The notes: generated by a model not told the origin, from the letters alone. 64,000 nucleotides of DNA from WRIS01 sp964345475 (GCA_964345475.1 CAYFQW010000004.1:1-64000); one strand, 5' to 3'. Positions 8,925-18,691 are shown, numbered from the stretch's first letter. Numbers and translations are program-made.

Positions 8925-9824
8925 ATGCCTGCTCCGCATCAAAAAGTTACCAGCCTCATTATTGGGCGTATTTTGTGCTTGCTATTTCTTGTATCTTCAT
9001 TCGCGATGATAACGGTGTATTTTAACGAGGGCGAGTCAGGTCCTCTCCATATGGCGCAAGCCCAGGTTTCGGGACTATTTGCACCTTTGAAGTTTATGGG
9101 AGGTGCGATCGATTCAGGTACAAATGCAATCGGCGACTCCCTCGAGAATAAGATGGCTTCCGAAACGAGCATAGAATCCCTGCAGAATTACAATGCTGAG
9201 CTGATAAACGAAATTGCCCAGTTGGAAGAGTATCGCCAAGAGGCCCAACGAACACAAGCGCTCCTTGGTTTGAAGGATAGCTACAATCTTGAAACAATAG
9301 GTGCCCGTGTGATATCGAGAAGCTCGAATGCCTGGGATCAAGTGGTAACTATCGATAGAGGCTCTGAAGACGGTGTTCTCATAGGGCTTCCTGTTGTAGG
9401 GCCAGGAGGTTTGGCTGGAAGGATAGTATCGGTCGGCTTGAATACTTCCGATATTCGTCTCTTGACGGATCCTCTAAGCGGGGTTGCTGTTATGATTCAG
9501 TCGAATCGTGCTGAAGGTGTTGTATACGGTTCGCACGAAGGCTTGTTGTATCTTGAAAATATCGACGACGATGTAGACGTTGAAATAGGCGATGTTATTA
9601 TTACTTCGGGATTAGGCGGTAACTTTCAACGCGGGCTTACTGTCGGCCTTGTAGTTAAAATCGATGAAACTCAGAGCGGCTTCTCTCGAAAGATTGTGGT
9701 CTCGCCAAACGAAGGCTTGCGATCGCTCGAGGAGGTCCTCGTAGTCACGGGTCTGTCCGATACCGAAGTAGAACTCAGTGAAGCAGAAGATATCAACGCA
9801 GAAGGGAGTACTGATGCGGAATAA
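8925..9824 (+). CDS. mreC: Rod shape-determining protein MreC
   Basis: Bitopic membrane protein that links MreB filaments to periplasmic or exterior wall enzymes. The 299-residue product has one hydrophobic segment at about 10-30, a coiled coil at about 75-110 (LQNYNAELINEIAQLEEYRQ) and the two beta domains of MreC, with VITIDRGSEDGV-like and VVGPGGLAGRIVSVG motifs. The ATG at 8925 is chosen over an in-frame start inside mreB, because AAAGGGA lies between the mreB stop and this ATG. It overlaps mreD by 11 bases. Confidence 0.92.
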   Translation: MPAPHQKVTSLIIGRILCLLFLVSSFAMITVYFNEGESGPLHMAQAQVSGLFAPLKFMGGAIDSGTNAIGDSLENKMASETSIESLQNYNAELINEIAQLEEYRQEAQRTQALLGLKDSYNLETIGARVISRSSNAWDQVVTIDRGSEDGVLIGLPVVGPGGLAGRIVSVGLNTSDIRLLTDPLSGVAVMIQSNRAEGVVYGSHEGLLYLENIDDDVDVEIGDVIITSGLGGNFQRGLTVGLVVKIDETQSGFSRKIVVSPNEGLRSLEEVLVVTGLSDTEVELSEAEDINAEGSTDAE

Positions 9825-10425
9825 AACTGCTCTAGCTGTTATTGGCGCGGCGCTGGCGCTTATCGTCCAGCTCGTTATTGCCCCCAATATTGCTTTGGGT
9901 CATGTGGTACCCAATCTGCTCATCGTCTTCACAGTGTTCTTGTCCATCATGAGGCCTCAGTATATCTCGACGCTCGTTATCGCTTTTAGCCTCGGTCTCT
10001 TGTACGATTTTTTAGGGCATGGACCTGTAGGGGCTATGGCCCTCTTGAGTGTTCTTGCCTACATTGGGATTTATTACATCTTTAAAGTTATTGACAATGA
10101 GTCCGTGTCTATGCCGCTGATAGTATTCTTTGTTGCAGTGCTTTTTGTCGAATTTCTGTATGCCGTGTTCATGATTCTACTGGGCGTTTCAATTGGGATA
10201 TTAGAGGCTTTCGTATTTACGGCACTCCCGTGTGCCTTGTATGACTTTGTTTTCGGGGTCTTGCTTATCATATTTGGAGGGAAGCTCTTCATGGGATCAG
10301 AGACGAGACTCAGCGACTCTTCCAATCGCGAAGGGGGAGCAGTGCAAGTTTCAGCACATATGCCGCCTAAGACAAGTCCTCTCTTAAGGTCGAAGGCCAC
10401 AAAGCGAAAAACTCCACGGTTTTAG
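9814..10425 (+). CDS. mreD: Rod shape-determining protein MreD
   Basis: Small integral membrane protein of the elongasome. The 203-residue product is strongly hydrophobic with about five membrane helices over residues 5-165 and a basic, probably cytoplasmic tail. Family identity rests on length, hydrophobicity, features such as LGLLYDFLGHGPVGAMALLS, and position between mreC and the PBP2 gene. The ATG at 9814 has GAAGGGA seven bases upstream and is preferred over a more distal start inside mreC. Confidence 0.88.
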   Translation: MRNKTALAVIGAALALIVQLVIAPNIALGHVVPNLLIVFTVFLSIMRPQYISTLVIAFSLGLLYDFLGHGPVGAMALLSVLAYIGIYYIFKVIDNESVSMPLIVFFVAVLFVEFLYAVFMILLGVSIGILEAFVFTALPCALYDFVFGVLLIIFGGKLFMGSETRLSDSSNREGGAVQVSAHMPPKTSPLLRSKATKRKTPRF

Positions 10426-10433
10426 GGCTTCCG

Positions 10434-12584
10434 ATGACACTCGCTCTCATTGCCATCCTTGTTTCCCTCGCTGTCTTAGGCTCCATTGCGCTTGTCCTCT
10501 ATCACGTTTGGGATAAAAAGAAGTCATCCCGTGTGAAGCGCAGTGGACGGACAAACCCTCGTACAGTAAGCCTGACTACTGCATCAGCGGAAGGAAAAAA
10601 GGGAAATTCATATGTGTCAGCTATTCAGGTAAAACCTGGCCATTCGCCAGAAAAGGGATCGGTAATGGATTCTCTGCAGCCGCGTTTTGCTGTTGTAGGC
10701 CTTTCAGCAGCCGCTATATTTGCCTCGCTTGGAACAAGACTCTGGCAAATGCAGGGGCTTTCCAGTGAGGAATACAAAAAAAAGGCGGAGAGCAATACCT
10801 ACGTAAGTCTCTCTTCGATTGCGCCGCGCGGTGTTATCTATGATGCCGATGGTGTGGCACTTGTCAAAAACAAGACCTCGCTTACTGTTCTGGCTGATGC
10901 TGATGTTGCTAATGATCGTACTTTGATCCAAAGACTGTCTGTACTTTTGGGCTTGCCTCACAATGTCGTGAAAATGCGGATTTTAGACTCATCAAGCGGT
11001 GCGCAGAGTCAACGCGTAGTTGCAAGCGGTGTCAATTTGAGGGATGTTGCATTTATAGCTGAGCACGCGGAGGCCTTCCCTGGCATTTCCACTGAGGAAC
11101 GAAGTACACGAGAATACCCCTACGGAGCACTTGCTGCGCATCTTCTCGGCTATACCGGTGTGATCAGCGAAGAAGAATTGGGGTTGGAAAAGGAAGGTGT
11201 CGTGTATGAGAGTGGCGACATCATAGGAAAAAGCGGTATAGAAAAAACTTACGACTCGGTAATTGCTGGAACACGTGGACAAAGAGTGGTTATAACAGAT
11301 GCTGATGGTAGCGTACGGCAGGTAATAAGCGAGACGGATCCCACTAAGGGAAACGATGTGTATCTTACTATACGTGCGTCCGTTCAGCATGTGGCAGACC
11401 GCGCGCTTGCTGAACTCATAGCTCCAAACGGGATTATAGGTGAGCATATTGGAAGTGCAGCTTCTCTTGTCTGCATGGATGTTACCGATGGCTCTATCAT
11501 AGCTATGTCCAGCTACCCAACGTATACACCTGAGAGCTTTATCGGTGGAATCTCGCAAGAAACTTGGGATTTGTTCATATCCGAAGAGTCTCATTATCCA
11601 CTTCTGAACAGAGCTATTGAAGGAACATATCCTGCCGCATCCACCTTTAAGGCATTTACAGGGATGGCAGGTCTCGAGTACGGATTTGCAGACTCTGAAC
11701 GCACCTGGAACTGTGAGGGAACGTGGGTTGGTTTTGGTGACGAGTATCCTCAAAATTGCCATCTCCTTACCGGTCACGGTCATATTAACTTTCGCTACGG
11801 TGTCGTGGAATCTTGTGACGTGGTGTTTTACGAGATAGCAAAAAGCTTCTACTCCTCCCGGGGCGAAATCGGCGACACTGCCATGCAAGATTTTATTACA
11901 TCGTATGGCTTTGGGAAGACCACCGGCATCGATCTTGGCGGTGAACAGGCTGGCGTTATTCCAACTCCCGACTGGAAAAAACAATATTTCGCAGACGCTC
12001 CTGAAGAGGCGGAATGGCGTCCTGGCGATATGTCAAATATGGCAATAGGGCAGGGATATGTGAAAGTGACTCCTTTGCAGATGGCGGTAGCGTACGCATC
12101 GTTGGCTACCGGGGATATTATGCGCCCCCATCTTTTACGTGAAGTTAAGAATTCTGAAGGCGACACCGTGATAAAGCACGAATCGGAAGTGGTTTCCAGC
12201 CCTGAGGTAAAACCTGAGACGCTTGAGGTAATGAGAGAGGCTCTCAGGGCGGTTGCTACTGACAACGCAGGCATTCGAAACGCGCTCGAACAACACAGTG
12301 TCTACGATGCGATAGCGAAAACAGGAACTGCCGAGGTCTCAGGGAAACAACACCTGGGCTGGTTCGCAGCTTATGCCCCCTATGACAATCCGAAGTATGT
12401 GGTCGTCTGCACGGTAGAAGAGGGCGGCTCTGGTGTCACATCGGCTGAGCCGGTAAGCGCCGAAGTATTGCGTGCCGCATTCTTGGCAGATGAAGGAAGC
12501 CTAGACGAAGAACTGACACCGATTTCGGGATCTACCGGTCAATCAGTAAAGATTGCACCTGCAGATTACGGGAGGGAGGACTAG
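10434..12584 (+). CDS. mrdA: Penicillin-binding protein 2, elongasome transpeptidase
   Basis: Class B penicillin-binding protein that cross-links peptidoglycan during elongation, working with RodA. After a PBP dimerisation domain starting near RGVIYDADGVALVKN, the transpeptidase domain shows S403-T-F-K406 (active serine and lysine), S460-C-D and K629-T-G-T. At 716 residues it has an N-terminal extension: a first hydrophobic segment (about 2-24), a very basic linker, then the usual anchor segment (about 85-102). A second possible start, ATG 10665 (residue 78) with AAAAGGG seven bases upstream, would give the more usual single-anchor form. The basic linker suggests that it lies in the cytoplasm, so either form would put the catalytic domain outside. 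Confidence 0.93.
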   Translation: MTLALIAILVSLAVLGSIALVLYHVWDKKKSSRVKRSGRTNPRTVSLTTASAEGKKGNSYVSAIQVKPGHSPEKGSVMDSLQPRFAVVGLSAAAIFASLGTRLWQMQGLSSEEYKKKAESNTYVSLSSIAPRGVIYDADGVALVKNKTSLTVLADADVANDRTLIQRLSVLLGLPHNVVKMRILDSSSGAQSQRVVASGVNLRDVAFIAEHAEAFPGISTEERSTREYPYGALAAHLLGYTGVISEEELGLEKEGVVYESGDIIGKSGIEKTYDSVIAGTRGQRVVITDADGSVRQVISETDPTKGNDVYLTIRASVQHVADRALAELIAPNGIIGEHIGSAASLVCMDVTDGSIIAMSSYPTYTPESFIGGISQETWDLFISEESHYPLLNRAIEGTYPAASTFKAFTGMAGLEYGFADSERTWNCEGTWVGFGDEYPQNCHLLTGHGHINFRYGVVESCDVVFYEIAKSFYSSRGEIGDTAMQDFITSYGFGKTTGIDLGGEQAGVIPTPDWKKQYFADAPEEAEWRPGDMSNMAIGQGYVKVTPLQMAVAYASLATGDIMRPHLLREVKNSEGDTVIKHESEVVSSPEVKPETLEVMREALRAVATDNAGIRNALEQHSVYDAIAKTGTAEVSGKQHLGWFAAYAPYDNPKYVVVCTVEEGGSGVTSAEPVSAEVLRAAFLADEGSLDEELTPISGSTGQSVKIAPADYGRED

Positions 12585-12592
12585 GGTCCAGT

Positions 12593-13774
12593 ATGTCGCA
12601 ACTGCCTGAAATACAATCTATACGAACGGACGCTGTCTTGCCTCAACCGGCCAGAAAACGTAGTTTGACAAAGCATATAAATCTACCTCTACTCATAACG
12701 ACTGTTTTACTTTGCTCCTACGGTCTCCTGATTGTGTATTCTGCTATCGTTGACAACCCCGATTACAGTTTCATGCGTCAATTGCAGGGGGTCGTTATCG
12801 GACTTGTGGCAATGTATTTTGTTGCACGATTTGACTACCGCGCTCTTTCCGACTATACCTGGTTGTTGCTCGCGATTAATGTAATCCTCATCCTTTCGCC
12901 TTTCATTCCGGGACTTGGAGTGGAAGTGAATGGCGCGATGTCTTGGATAAAGATAGGCAGTATACAGATTCAGCCAGGAGAGTTTGCCAAACTGACCGTT
13001 ATTCTCCTTTCCGCAAGCATGGTAGCACGCTATAACGGCAAGCTTGACGATCCGATAGAGTACCTTAAAGCGCTCGGCGTCTTACTTGTCCCCTTTGTCT
13101 GTGCTATTACCCATGACCTCGGGACAGGGCTTGTCTATTTATTTATAGCCATCACGGCCTTGGTCGTCGGAGGGGCGAAATGGAAATATCTGTTGATAAG
13201 CCTTATTGTTGGTATTGCGCTTATAGCAGGTCTTCTCGTAATAGATGAAATGATTTTTAGTGCAGCGGGCGAGTATAAAATCTTAAAATACTATCAGCGT
13301 GCCCGCCTTCTTGTGTTTATCGACCAGAGCTATGCCCAATCGACTGTCGGATACAATTTGGAGCAGGCGAAAATTGCTATCGGGTCTGGAGGCTTGTTTG
13401 GTAAGGGTCTTTTCAATGCATCTCAGACGGCGCTCGGATTTTTACCTGAGGCTCCAACAGACTTTATATTTTGCGTGCTTGCAGAGCAGCTCGGGTTTTT
13501 CGGTGTGCTGCTTTTGCTGGGTCTTTACATAGCTTTGGTTCTGATATGCTTCCATATAGCACGAAGGTCGAGCGACTTATTCGGTGCCCTTATAGTTATG
13601 AGCATTGTTGGGATGTGGCTTTTCCAGATTTTAGAGAATATTGGTATGACATGCGGCCTTATGCCCATTACAGGAATCCCGCTTCCCTTCATGAGTTACG
13701 GCTCGTCTTTTATGCTCGTGAATTTTGTGCTTTTGGGGCTTATACACTCAGTATGGGCTCGAACTTCAAACTAG
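12593..13774 (+). CDS. rodA: Peptidoglycan glycosyltransferase RodA (SEDS family)
   Basis: Polytopic SEDS protein that polymerises lipid II into glycan strands for side-wall growth and pairs with the PBP2 encoded immediately upstream. The 393 residues give about ten membrane helices. Family motifs include NGAMSWIKIGSIQIQPGEFAK, HDLGTGLVY, QSTVGYNLEQAKIAIGSGGLFGKGL, LPEAPTDFIFCVLAEQLGFFG and GIPLPFMSYGSSFML. Only eight bases separate it from mrdA. The operon position separates RodA from its division counterpart FtsW. Confidence 0.95.
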   Translation: MSQLPEIQSIRTDAVLPQPARKRSLTKHINLPLLITTVLLCSYGLLIVYSAIVDNPDYSFMRQLQGVVIGLVAMYFVARFDYRALSDYTWLLLAINVILILSPFIPGLGVEVNGAMSWIKIGSIQIQPGEFAKLTVILLSASMVARYNGKLDDPIEYLKALGVLLVPFVCAITHDLGTGLVYLFIAITALVVGGAKWKYLLISLIVGIALIAGLLVIDEMIFSAAGEYKILKYYQRARLLVFIDQSYAQSTVGYNLEQAKIAIGSGGLFGKGLFNASQTALGFLPEAPTDFIFCVLAEQLGFFGVLLLLGLYIALVLICFHIARRSSDLFGALIVMSIVGMWLFQILENIGMTCGLMPITGIPLPFMSYGSSFMLVNFVLLGLIHSVWARTSN

Positions 13775-13789
13775 GAAAGAGGGGTTCTT

Positions 13790-14812
13790 ATGCGACTTCC
13801 TATCGATGTTAAGGCAGTATTAGATGAGGCCGTCTCTCTTGACAAGGCACTCGCAATGCCCTTGTCTGTCAGTATTTATATGGACGAATCGTCACCCGGC
13901 GATATCCAGGCTTTTGTGCGACGTTCATTTGCAAGCGCAGCATCTAACACTCGCGTTTCAACCATGTACTTCCCGAGCTTCCCCGTTGTCGTCTCTCCCG
14001 AGGCAGATATGGCGGTAATCGTAGCGGGGGTCAATGAGGATGTCGGATCGTATGCAGCAGAAATTCGACAATCGGGTGTTCCTGTCATGGTGGTGTCGAG
14101 TATGCCTGGGATAGCATACGGGCTTTCCCAACAAAGCAGCCACCTTCTTTTAAAAGAAGATCTCATAGGTCCTGGAACCGGGGTGGACGAACGGGCTTTA
14201 ACGGAAATAAGCGGACTCGAAAAAGAACCGTATGCCCTTACGCCAGCCATAGAGCAGGAGCTTCACACAAAAATGGGTGAATGGATTATAGAAACTTGTA
14301 AGGAAAAAAGGCTTGCCTTTGCCTTGGCCTTCGGCTTTGTCCGGCGGCCTCTTTCGGTTGAAGCTGTGAAAGCAACCTCTCTGCAAAATGCAGGCGTTGG
14401 GCTGGTTCTTGTCATTCCCGGTGCAGATATGCCTGTCATGACGCTCAACCAGGCAAAAATGCTCTTACAGATTGCTGCTGCATACGGACAGCCTATGAAC
14501 ATGGAGCGCGTTAAAGAGCTGGCTGCAGTAGTTGGCGGAGGCTTCGCTTTCCGTTCAATTGCCCGCCAAGCAATAGGAGTAGTTCCTGCCTTAGGATGGG
14601 CCATAAAAGCTGCTGTAGGTTATTCGGGGACGTACGCCATGGGGCATGCAGCTATTGAGTATTTCGAAAAAGGCGGCGATATGGACGGTGTTGCTGCGGT
14701 AGCATCGAAGGCACGCGAGGCTGCTGCGAAGGCTGTATCCGCTGTACCAAAACATGCACGAATACAAAAAATAAGTTCTCGCGCAGTTCAAAAAATCAAG
14801 GGGGACTTGTGA
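13790..14812 (+). CDS. DUF697-domain protein of unknown function
   Basis: 340-residue protein whose last half resembles the DUF697 domain often fused to Era/YcjX-like GTPases: RVKELAAVVGGGFAFRSIARQ, VPALGWAIKAAVGYSGTYAMG and HAAIEYFEKGG. The N-terminal 170 residues form an alpha/beta domain (MAVIVAGVNED, VPVMVVSS) but lack Walker A and G-domain motifs. The DUF697 part has hydrophobic stretches that could associate with the membrane. AAAGAGGGG precedes the ATG. It sits 15 bases after rodA and overlaps the next gene by four bases, so it is co-transcribed with the rod-shape genes. Function is unknown; an envelope role is inference from context. Confidence 0.7.
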   Translation: MRLPIDVKAVLDEAVSLDKALAMPLSVSIYMDESSPGDIQAFVRRSFASAASNTRVSTMYFPSFPVVVSPEADMAVIVAGVNEDVGSYAAEIRQSGVPVMVVSSMPGIAYGLSQQSSHLLLKEDLIGPGTGVDERALTEISGLEKEPYALTPAIEQELHTKMGEWIIETCKEKRLAFALAFGFVRRPLSVEAVKATSLQNAGVGLVLVIPGADMPVMTLNQAKMLLQIAAAYGQPMNMERVKELAAVVGGGFAFRSIARQAIGVVPALGWAIKAAVGYSGTYAMGHAAIEYFEKGGDMDGVAAVASKAREAAAKAVSAVPKHARIQKISSRAVQKIKGDL

Positions 14813-16677
14813 CAGATCTCTGGCCGCAACTGCTGCGTATACTACCTCAGGCAGAACGTCCAGTACGATATATAAATCACGAATGGGGCGCTACCAACAA
14901 ATGTGACACCTCGTATCGGTTTTGTATGGTATATCCTGACACCTACGAGCTAGGCCAGGCCAACCAGGCAGTTCGCATACTTTGCAACGCTGTCAATGCC
15001 TGCGAAGATCTTGCTGCAGAACGGGCATTTCTACCTGCCCCTGATTTTTGCGATGTTATGAGGGACGAAGGCCTTCCGCTTTTTTCCTTGGAGAGCTGCG
15101 CGCCTCTTTCGGAGTTTGATGCACTGGGTATTACTCTCTCTCATGAGATGGCGGCAAGCAACATTCTCGAAGTCTTAGATTTGGCACATATAGCACTTCA
15201 TGCAGTCGACAGAAGGGAGGATGAGCCTTTAGTCCTTGCAGGCGGGCCCTGCACGTATAATCCTGAACCATATCACGCGTTTTTTGACCTTATTTGTCTT
15301 GGGGAAGGGGAGGAGCTTGTTCCCGAACTTTTGAGTGCTCATCGGAAACTGAAAGGGCAGGGTAAGACAAGGAAGCAGGTAGTGCGAGCACTTTCAAATA
15401 TAGACGGTGTGTACGCACCCTCTTTGTATGAATGGAACACGAAAGAGGACGCACAATCGCAGGAAACCTGGCTCAAGCCCCAAGATCCTGCTGCCCCACA
15501 GTCATTTAAACGCCGTCTTTTCAAAGGGTTTTCTGAGAGTGATGCCTGGGAGCCTTGTATTGTGCCATTTACTGAGGTGGTCCACGATCGTCTGAATGTC
15601 GAGCTACTTCGCGGGTGTACCCGCGGTTGCAGATTTTGCCAAGCGGGAGTTTTATATAGGCCTGTCAGGGAGCGCTCGGCTGATAATATCGTAGAGGCTG
15701 TTTTAAAAGGCCTTAAGGAGACAGGTTACGACGAAGTAAGCCTCACGTCTCTTTCAACAACGGATCATTCCCAAATAACGGAAATCCTAACTCGCCTAAA
15801 CAAAGCTTTGGCTGGAAAGGGAGTGAGGGTGTCCATTCCTTCGCAGAGGCTCGACTCCTTCGGTGTGGAGACGGCGCGACTTGTCGCAGGACGAAAAAAA
15901 GGAGGTCTCACCTTTGCGCCCGAGGCAGGTACGCAGCGTCTTCGGGATGTTATTAACAAAAACGTGACTCAGGAAGATCTTTTGGGTGCTATAGAGGCGG
16001 CTTTCGCTGCTGGTTGGAGGCGTTGCAAGCTGTATTTCATGATTGGGCTTCCTACGGAGACTGACGAAGATGTCGTCGCCATTGCCGATATGGCGCAAGC
16101 TGCGTATGATTGTGCGAAAAAAACGGTGGCACCGGAACAAAGAGGGAGTATCAAGATAGGTATATCCGTGGCTCTTTTTGTGCCAAAGCCCCATACACCC
16201 TTTCAATGGGATGCGCAAATTAGCACGCAAGAAGCTTCGAGACGTGTTTCTTTGTTGCGTTCATCTTTACGGTCTAGAGCTATAGATCTCACCTGGCACG
16301 AACCTAAAACATCCTGCATCGAAGCCTTACTATCCCGAGGCGGAAGAGAATGCTGCGAATGGATTGAGGGGGCGTGGAAGAAGGGCGCTCGATTCGATGC
16401 GTGGTCAGAGCATTTTGAGGCGGAGCCTTGGCGTGAATCAGCCGAGGAGCTCGGCTTTGACTATGAGGCGAGGGCGCAGGAGCCTTACTCTTTCGACGAT
16501 ATCTTACCTTGGTCGCATATAGACTCGGGGGTATCCCTCGAGTTTTTACAACAGGAGCGAGAACGTGCCACGAAGGGGTGCACCACGCCCGACTGTTCAT
16601 TTGACACCTGCTCAAACTGTGGTGTCTGCCCGAGCTTTACGACAAGGGTGGAAGTGCAGGAGCCTCGCCATGGCTAA
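14809..16677 (+). CDS. B12-binding-like radical SAM protein (TIGR03960 type)
   Basis: Radical SAM enzyme of unknown substrate. The N-terminal third resembles a cobalamin-binding-type domain (YPDTYELGQANQAVRIL, DALGITLSHEMAASNIL, LAGGPCTYNPEPYHAFFDL). The radical SAM domain carries RGCTRGCRFCQAG, with C270, C274 and C277 as cluster ligands, then FAPEAGTQRLRDVINKN and KLYFMIGLPTETDED. Several cysteines at the C terminus (CTTPDCSFDTCSNCGVC) could bind another metal centre. Start is GTG, overlapping the stop of the preceding gene. It is followed by its usual partner, a DUF2344 gene. In many bacteria this pair lies beside ribonuclease G genes; that neighbour is absent here. Confidence 0.9.
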   Translation: MTDLWPQLLRILPQAERPVRYINHEWGATNKCDTSYRFCMVYPDTYELGQANQAVRILCNAVNACEDLAAERAFLPAPDFCDVMRDEGLPLFSLESCAPLSEFDALGITLSHEMAASNILEVLDLAHIALHAVDRREDEPLVLAGGPCTYNPEPYHAFFDLICLGEGEELVPELLSAHRKLKGQGKTRKQVVRALSNIDGVYAPSLYEWNTKEDAQSQETWLKPQDPAAPQSFKRRLFKGFSESDAWEPCIVPFTEVVHDRLNVELLRGCTRGCRFCQAGVLYRPVRERSADNIVEAVLKGLKETGYDEVSLTSLSTTDHSQITEILTRLNKALAGKGVRVSIPSQRLDSFGVETARLVAGRKKGGLTFAPEAGTQRLRDVINKNVTQEDLLGAIEAAFAAGWRRCKLYFMIGLPTETDEDVVAIADMAQAAYDCAKKTVAPEQRGSIKIGISVALFVPKPHTPFQWDAQISTQEASRRVSLLRSSLRSRAIDLTWHEPKTSCIEALLSRGGRECCEWIEGAWKKGARFDAWSEHFEAEPWRESAEELGFDYEARAQEPYSFDDILPWSHIDSGVSLEFLQQERERATKGCTTPDCSFDTCSNCGVCPSFTTRVEVQEPRHG

Positions 16678-17293
16678 TACACCAAACTTCCGCATGCGCG
16701 TGTTTTTCAAGAAAACAGGCCGTCTGTCTATGCTTTCGCATTTAGAAGTTGCCCGCACGCTTGAAAGGATAGTGCGCAGGGCAGGACTTCCCTATGCAAT
16801 ATCGCAAGGTTTTTCACCCCATATGAAAATTAGCTTCGGCTCTGCACTCCCCGTGGGGGTTGGAAGCGAATGCGAGTGCTTTGATCTACAATTAACCGAG
16901 TATGTGCAGCCTGAAAAAGCACGTGAGGCTTTAAGGGCCATGTGTGTGGATGATCTCATGGTGTATGCCTGCGAGCACCTAGGCGAGCGAGAGCCTGCCT
17001 CTTCGGTAGCCTTCCCCATTTCAGTGTATCGGGCGCAACTAAGTTCCGTTCCCGCTAGCCCTCTGTGTGTCCCAGACAGCATCGTGCTTGTACGAAAACG
17101 AAAAGAACGAGTATTGAGACCGCGCGACTTTCTTATAGGCGAGATTGTTCAAAATGAGGATATCCTAGAATTCACTTTGCAGGCTAAGCCTGAAGGAAGT
17201 TTGAGCTCAAGCGTATTGCTAACAGAAATACTCAAACAGGAACCACCTATACATGTTCTTTCCATCACGCGTATCGCGCAGCGTGTTGTGTGA
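16670..17293 (+). CDS. DUF2344 / TIGR03936 family protein
   Basis: 207-residue partner of the preceding radical SAM protein; in some genomes the two are one fused polypeptide. Recognised by MRVFFKKTGRLSMLSHLEVARTLERIVRRAGLP, then YAISQGFSPHMKISFGSALPVGVGSECE. The ATG at 16670 overlaps the upstream stop by eight bases and has GCAGGAG before it, so it is preferred over a longer reading. Biochemical function is not established; the pairing suggests a role in an RNA or cofactor modification carried out with the radical SAM protein. Confidence 0.85.
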   Translation: MANTPNFRMRVFFKKTGRLSMLSHLEVARTLERIVRRAGLPYAISQGFSPHMKISFGSALPVGVGSECECFDLQLTEYVQPEKAREALRAMCVDDLMVYACEHLGEREPASSVAFPISVYRAQLSSVPASPLCVPDSIVLVRKRKERVLRPRDFLIGEIVQNEDILEFTLQAKPEGSLSSSVLLTEILKQEPPIHVLSITRIAQRVV

Positions 17294-17309
17294 GGGTGAG
17301 GATTATTTG

Positions 17310-18401
17310 GTGAAGCTGGCAGCGTCGGACGATAAAGTCGCCTTTGAATATGTAGACGGGGAGGGTGTATTCTCCCTGAGTTTTTTAGCGTTCAGTACCA
17401 TAGTTACGGTGCAGGGGTATTTCCATGAAAGCACCGCAACCGACACCTCCATAGGCTCTCATACATTTCCATCTCAAACGCACTACAAAAGCGTAGCTTC
17501 AAATGCCGAGCTCCATGCTACAGAACTTCGCTTAAAAGCCAAGGAGGCGGCAGAGGGTATTATTGCTCAGTGTCGCGAGCTTGAGCGCATTCTTTCTCGA
17601 ACACGTGCGGACAGTGAAATCAGTCGTATTAACAGGGCGTCGAAAGAGGCGATTGAGGTCTCCTCTCTCACCTGGCACGCGCTTGCTCAGGGTTTGTCAT
17701 ATAGCGCAAAAAGCGAAGGCCTGTTCGATGTCACAATGGGGATAGTGACACAGCTCTGGGATTTCAGTAAGGGTATAAAACCATCTGAGGCAGATGTAGC
17801 TGAAGCTGTACGTCATGTGGATTATCGCGCTGTCACACTTCATGCCTCCGAAAAGGGAGGGGAGGAACGTTATTTTGTTCAAAAAACCGATAGCAAAACT
17901 TCCATTGACCTAGGGGGAACAGCCAAGGGTTTTATTGCGGATAGATTATGTGAATACCTGAAGACAGAAGGCGTCGGGGGTGCCTTTGTCAATTTGGGCG
18001 GCAATGTAGCTGTATTTGGCAGTAAGCGTAACGGTGATGCCTGGCGTATTGGAGTAAAAGATCCTTTTGACAAAAACAGTCTCTGCGGAAGGCTTGTCTT
18101 GCATGAAGGGTCTGTAGTAACGAGTGGTCTATACGAGCGGTGTTTTAGCCACGAGGGCCATCTGTATCATCACATTCTTGATTGCAAAACAGGCTATCCT
18201 GTCGAAACAGATATAGCGGGTGTCACCGTTCTGGCGTCTACCTCAGCTGATGCTGATGGTTATTCTACTACCCTATTTTCTCGGGGCTCGTCGAGGGCCA
18301 TAGATTTTCTCAACAAGACACCAGGACTTGAGGGTCTCATCGTCACAAAAGAGGGCGTCCTCATAACTTCTCGGGGACTTTGCAACTTCGAACGGGAATA
18401 A
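17310..18401 (+). CDS. apbE: FAD:protein FMN transferase ApbE
   Basis: Mg-dependent enzyme that attaches FMN covalently to threonine in target proteins on the outer face of the membrane. Motifs include AFSTIVTVQ near the start, FDVTMGIVTQLWDFS, KTSIDLGGTAKGFIADRL, GGAFVNLGGNVAVFG, VVTSGLYER, HHILDCKTGYPVETDIAGVTV and ASTSADADGYSTTLF. No clear signal peptide or lipobox is seen, so export is not obvious. GTG 17310 is chosen because GTGAGG lies eight bases before it; ATG 17253 inside the previous gene would add 19 residues. A plausible substrate, an FMN-binding lipoprotein, is encoded 290 bases downstream. Confidence 0.88.
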   Translation: MKLAASDDKVAFEYVDGEGVFSLSFLAFSTIVTVQGYFHESTATDTSIGSHTFPSQTHYKSVASNAELHATELRLKAKEAAEGIIAQCRELERILSRTRADSEISRINRASKEAIEVSSLTWHALAQGLSYSAKSEGLFDVTMGIVTQLWDFSKGIKPSEADVAEAVRHVDYRAVTLHASEKGGEERYFVQKTDSKTSIDLGGTAKGFIADRLCEYLKTEGVGGAFVNLGGNVAVFGSKRNGDAWRIGVKDPFDKNSLCGRLVLHEGSVVTSGLYERCFSHEGHLYHHILDCKTGYPVETDIAGVTVLASTSADADGYSTTLFSRGSSRAIDFLNKTPGLEGLIVTKEGVLITSRGLCNFERE

Positions 18402-18691
18402 CTTGTTCAGGAGGCCTCTTTCTCTTTCTATGCGGCCAGCTCAAGCGCCCTAAACCAGACTCGTAGTAAGCAGAGGAGCATCAGTCTCCCTGCAGACGCA
18501 AGGCGTTCGTAGGCTGCGCGCTGAAGGAGCTTTCGGGAGCAGGTTTTGCTGAGAGTCTTTGTGTGTGGAGGAGATTAAGAAGGATCTGTCGTAGTTAGGT
18601 GTTGGAACTATGAAAACAGCGTACAAAAGAAAAGGAAGTCTTAAAAACATGATATTCTTCTCTTCGTTATTTAGAGGCGAAAGGAAATATC

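Noticed and set aside
18402..18691. Riboswitch or gene between apbE and the FMN lipoprotein
   Set aside because: No RFN-like pattern, no T-box marks and no supported frame; only a probable promoter region.
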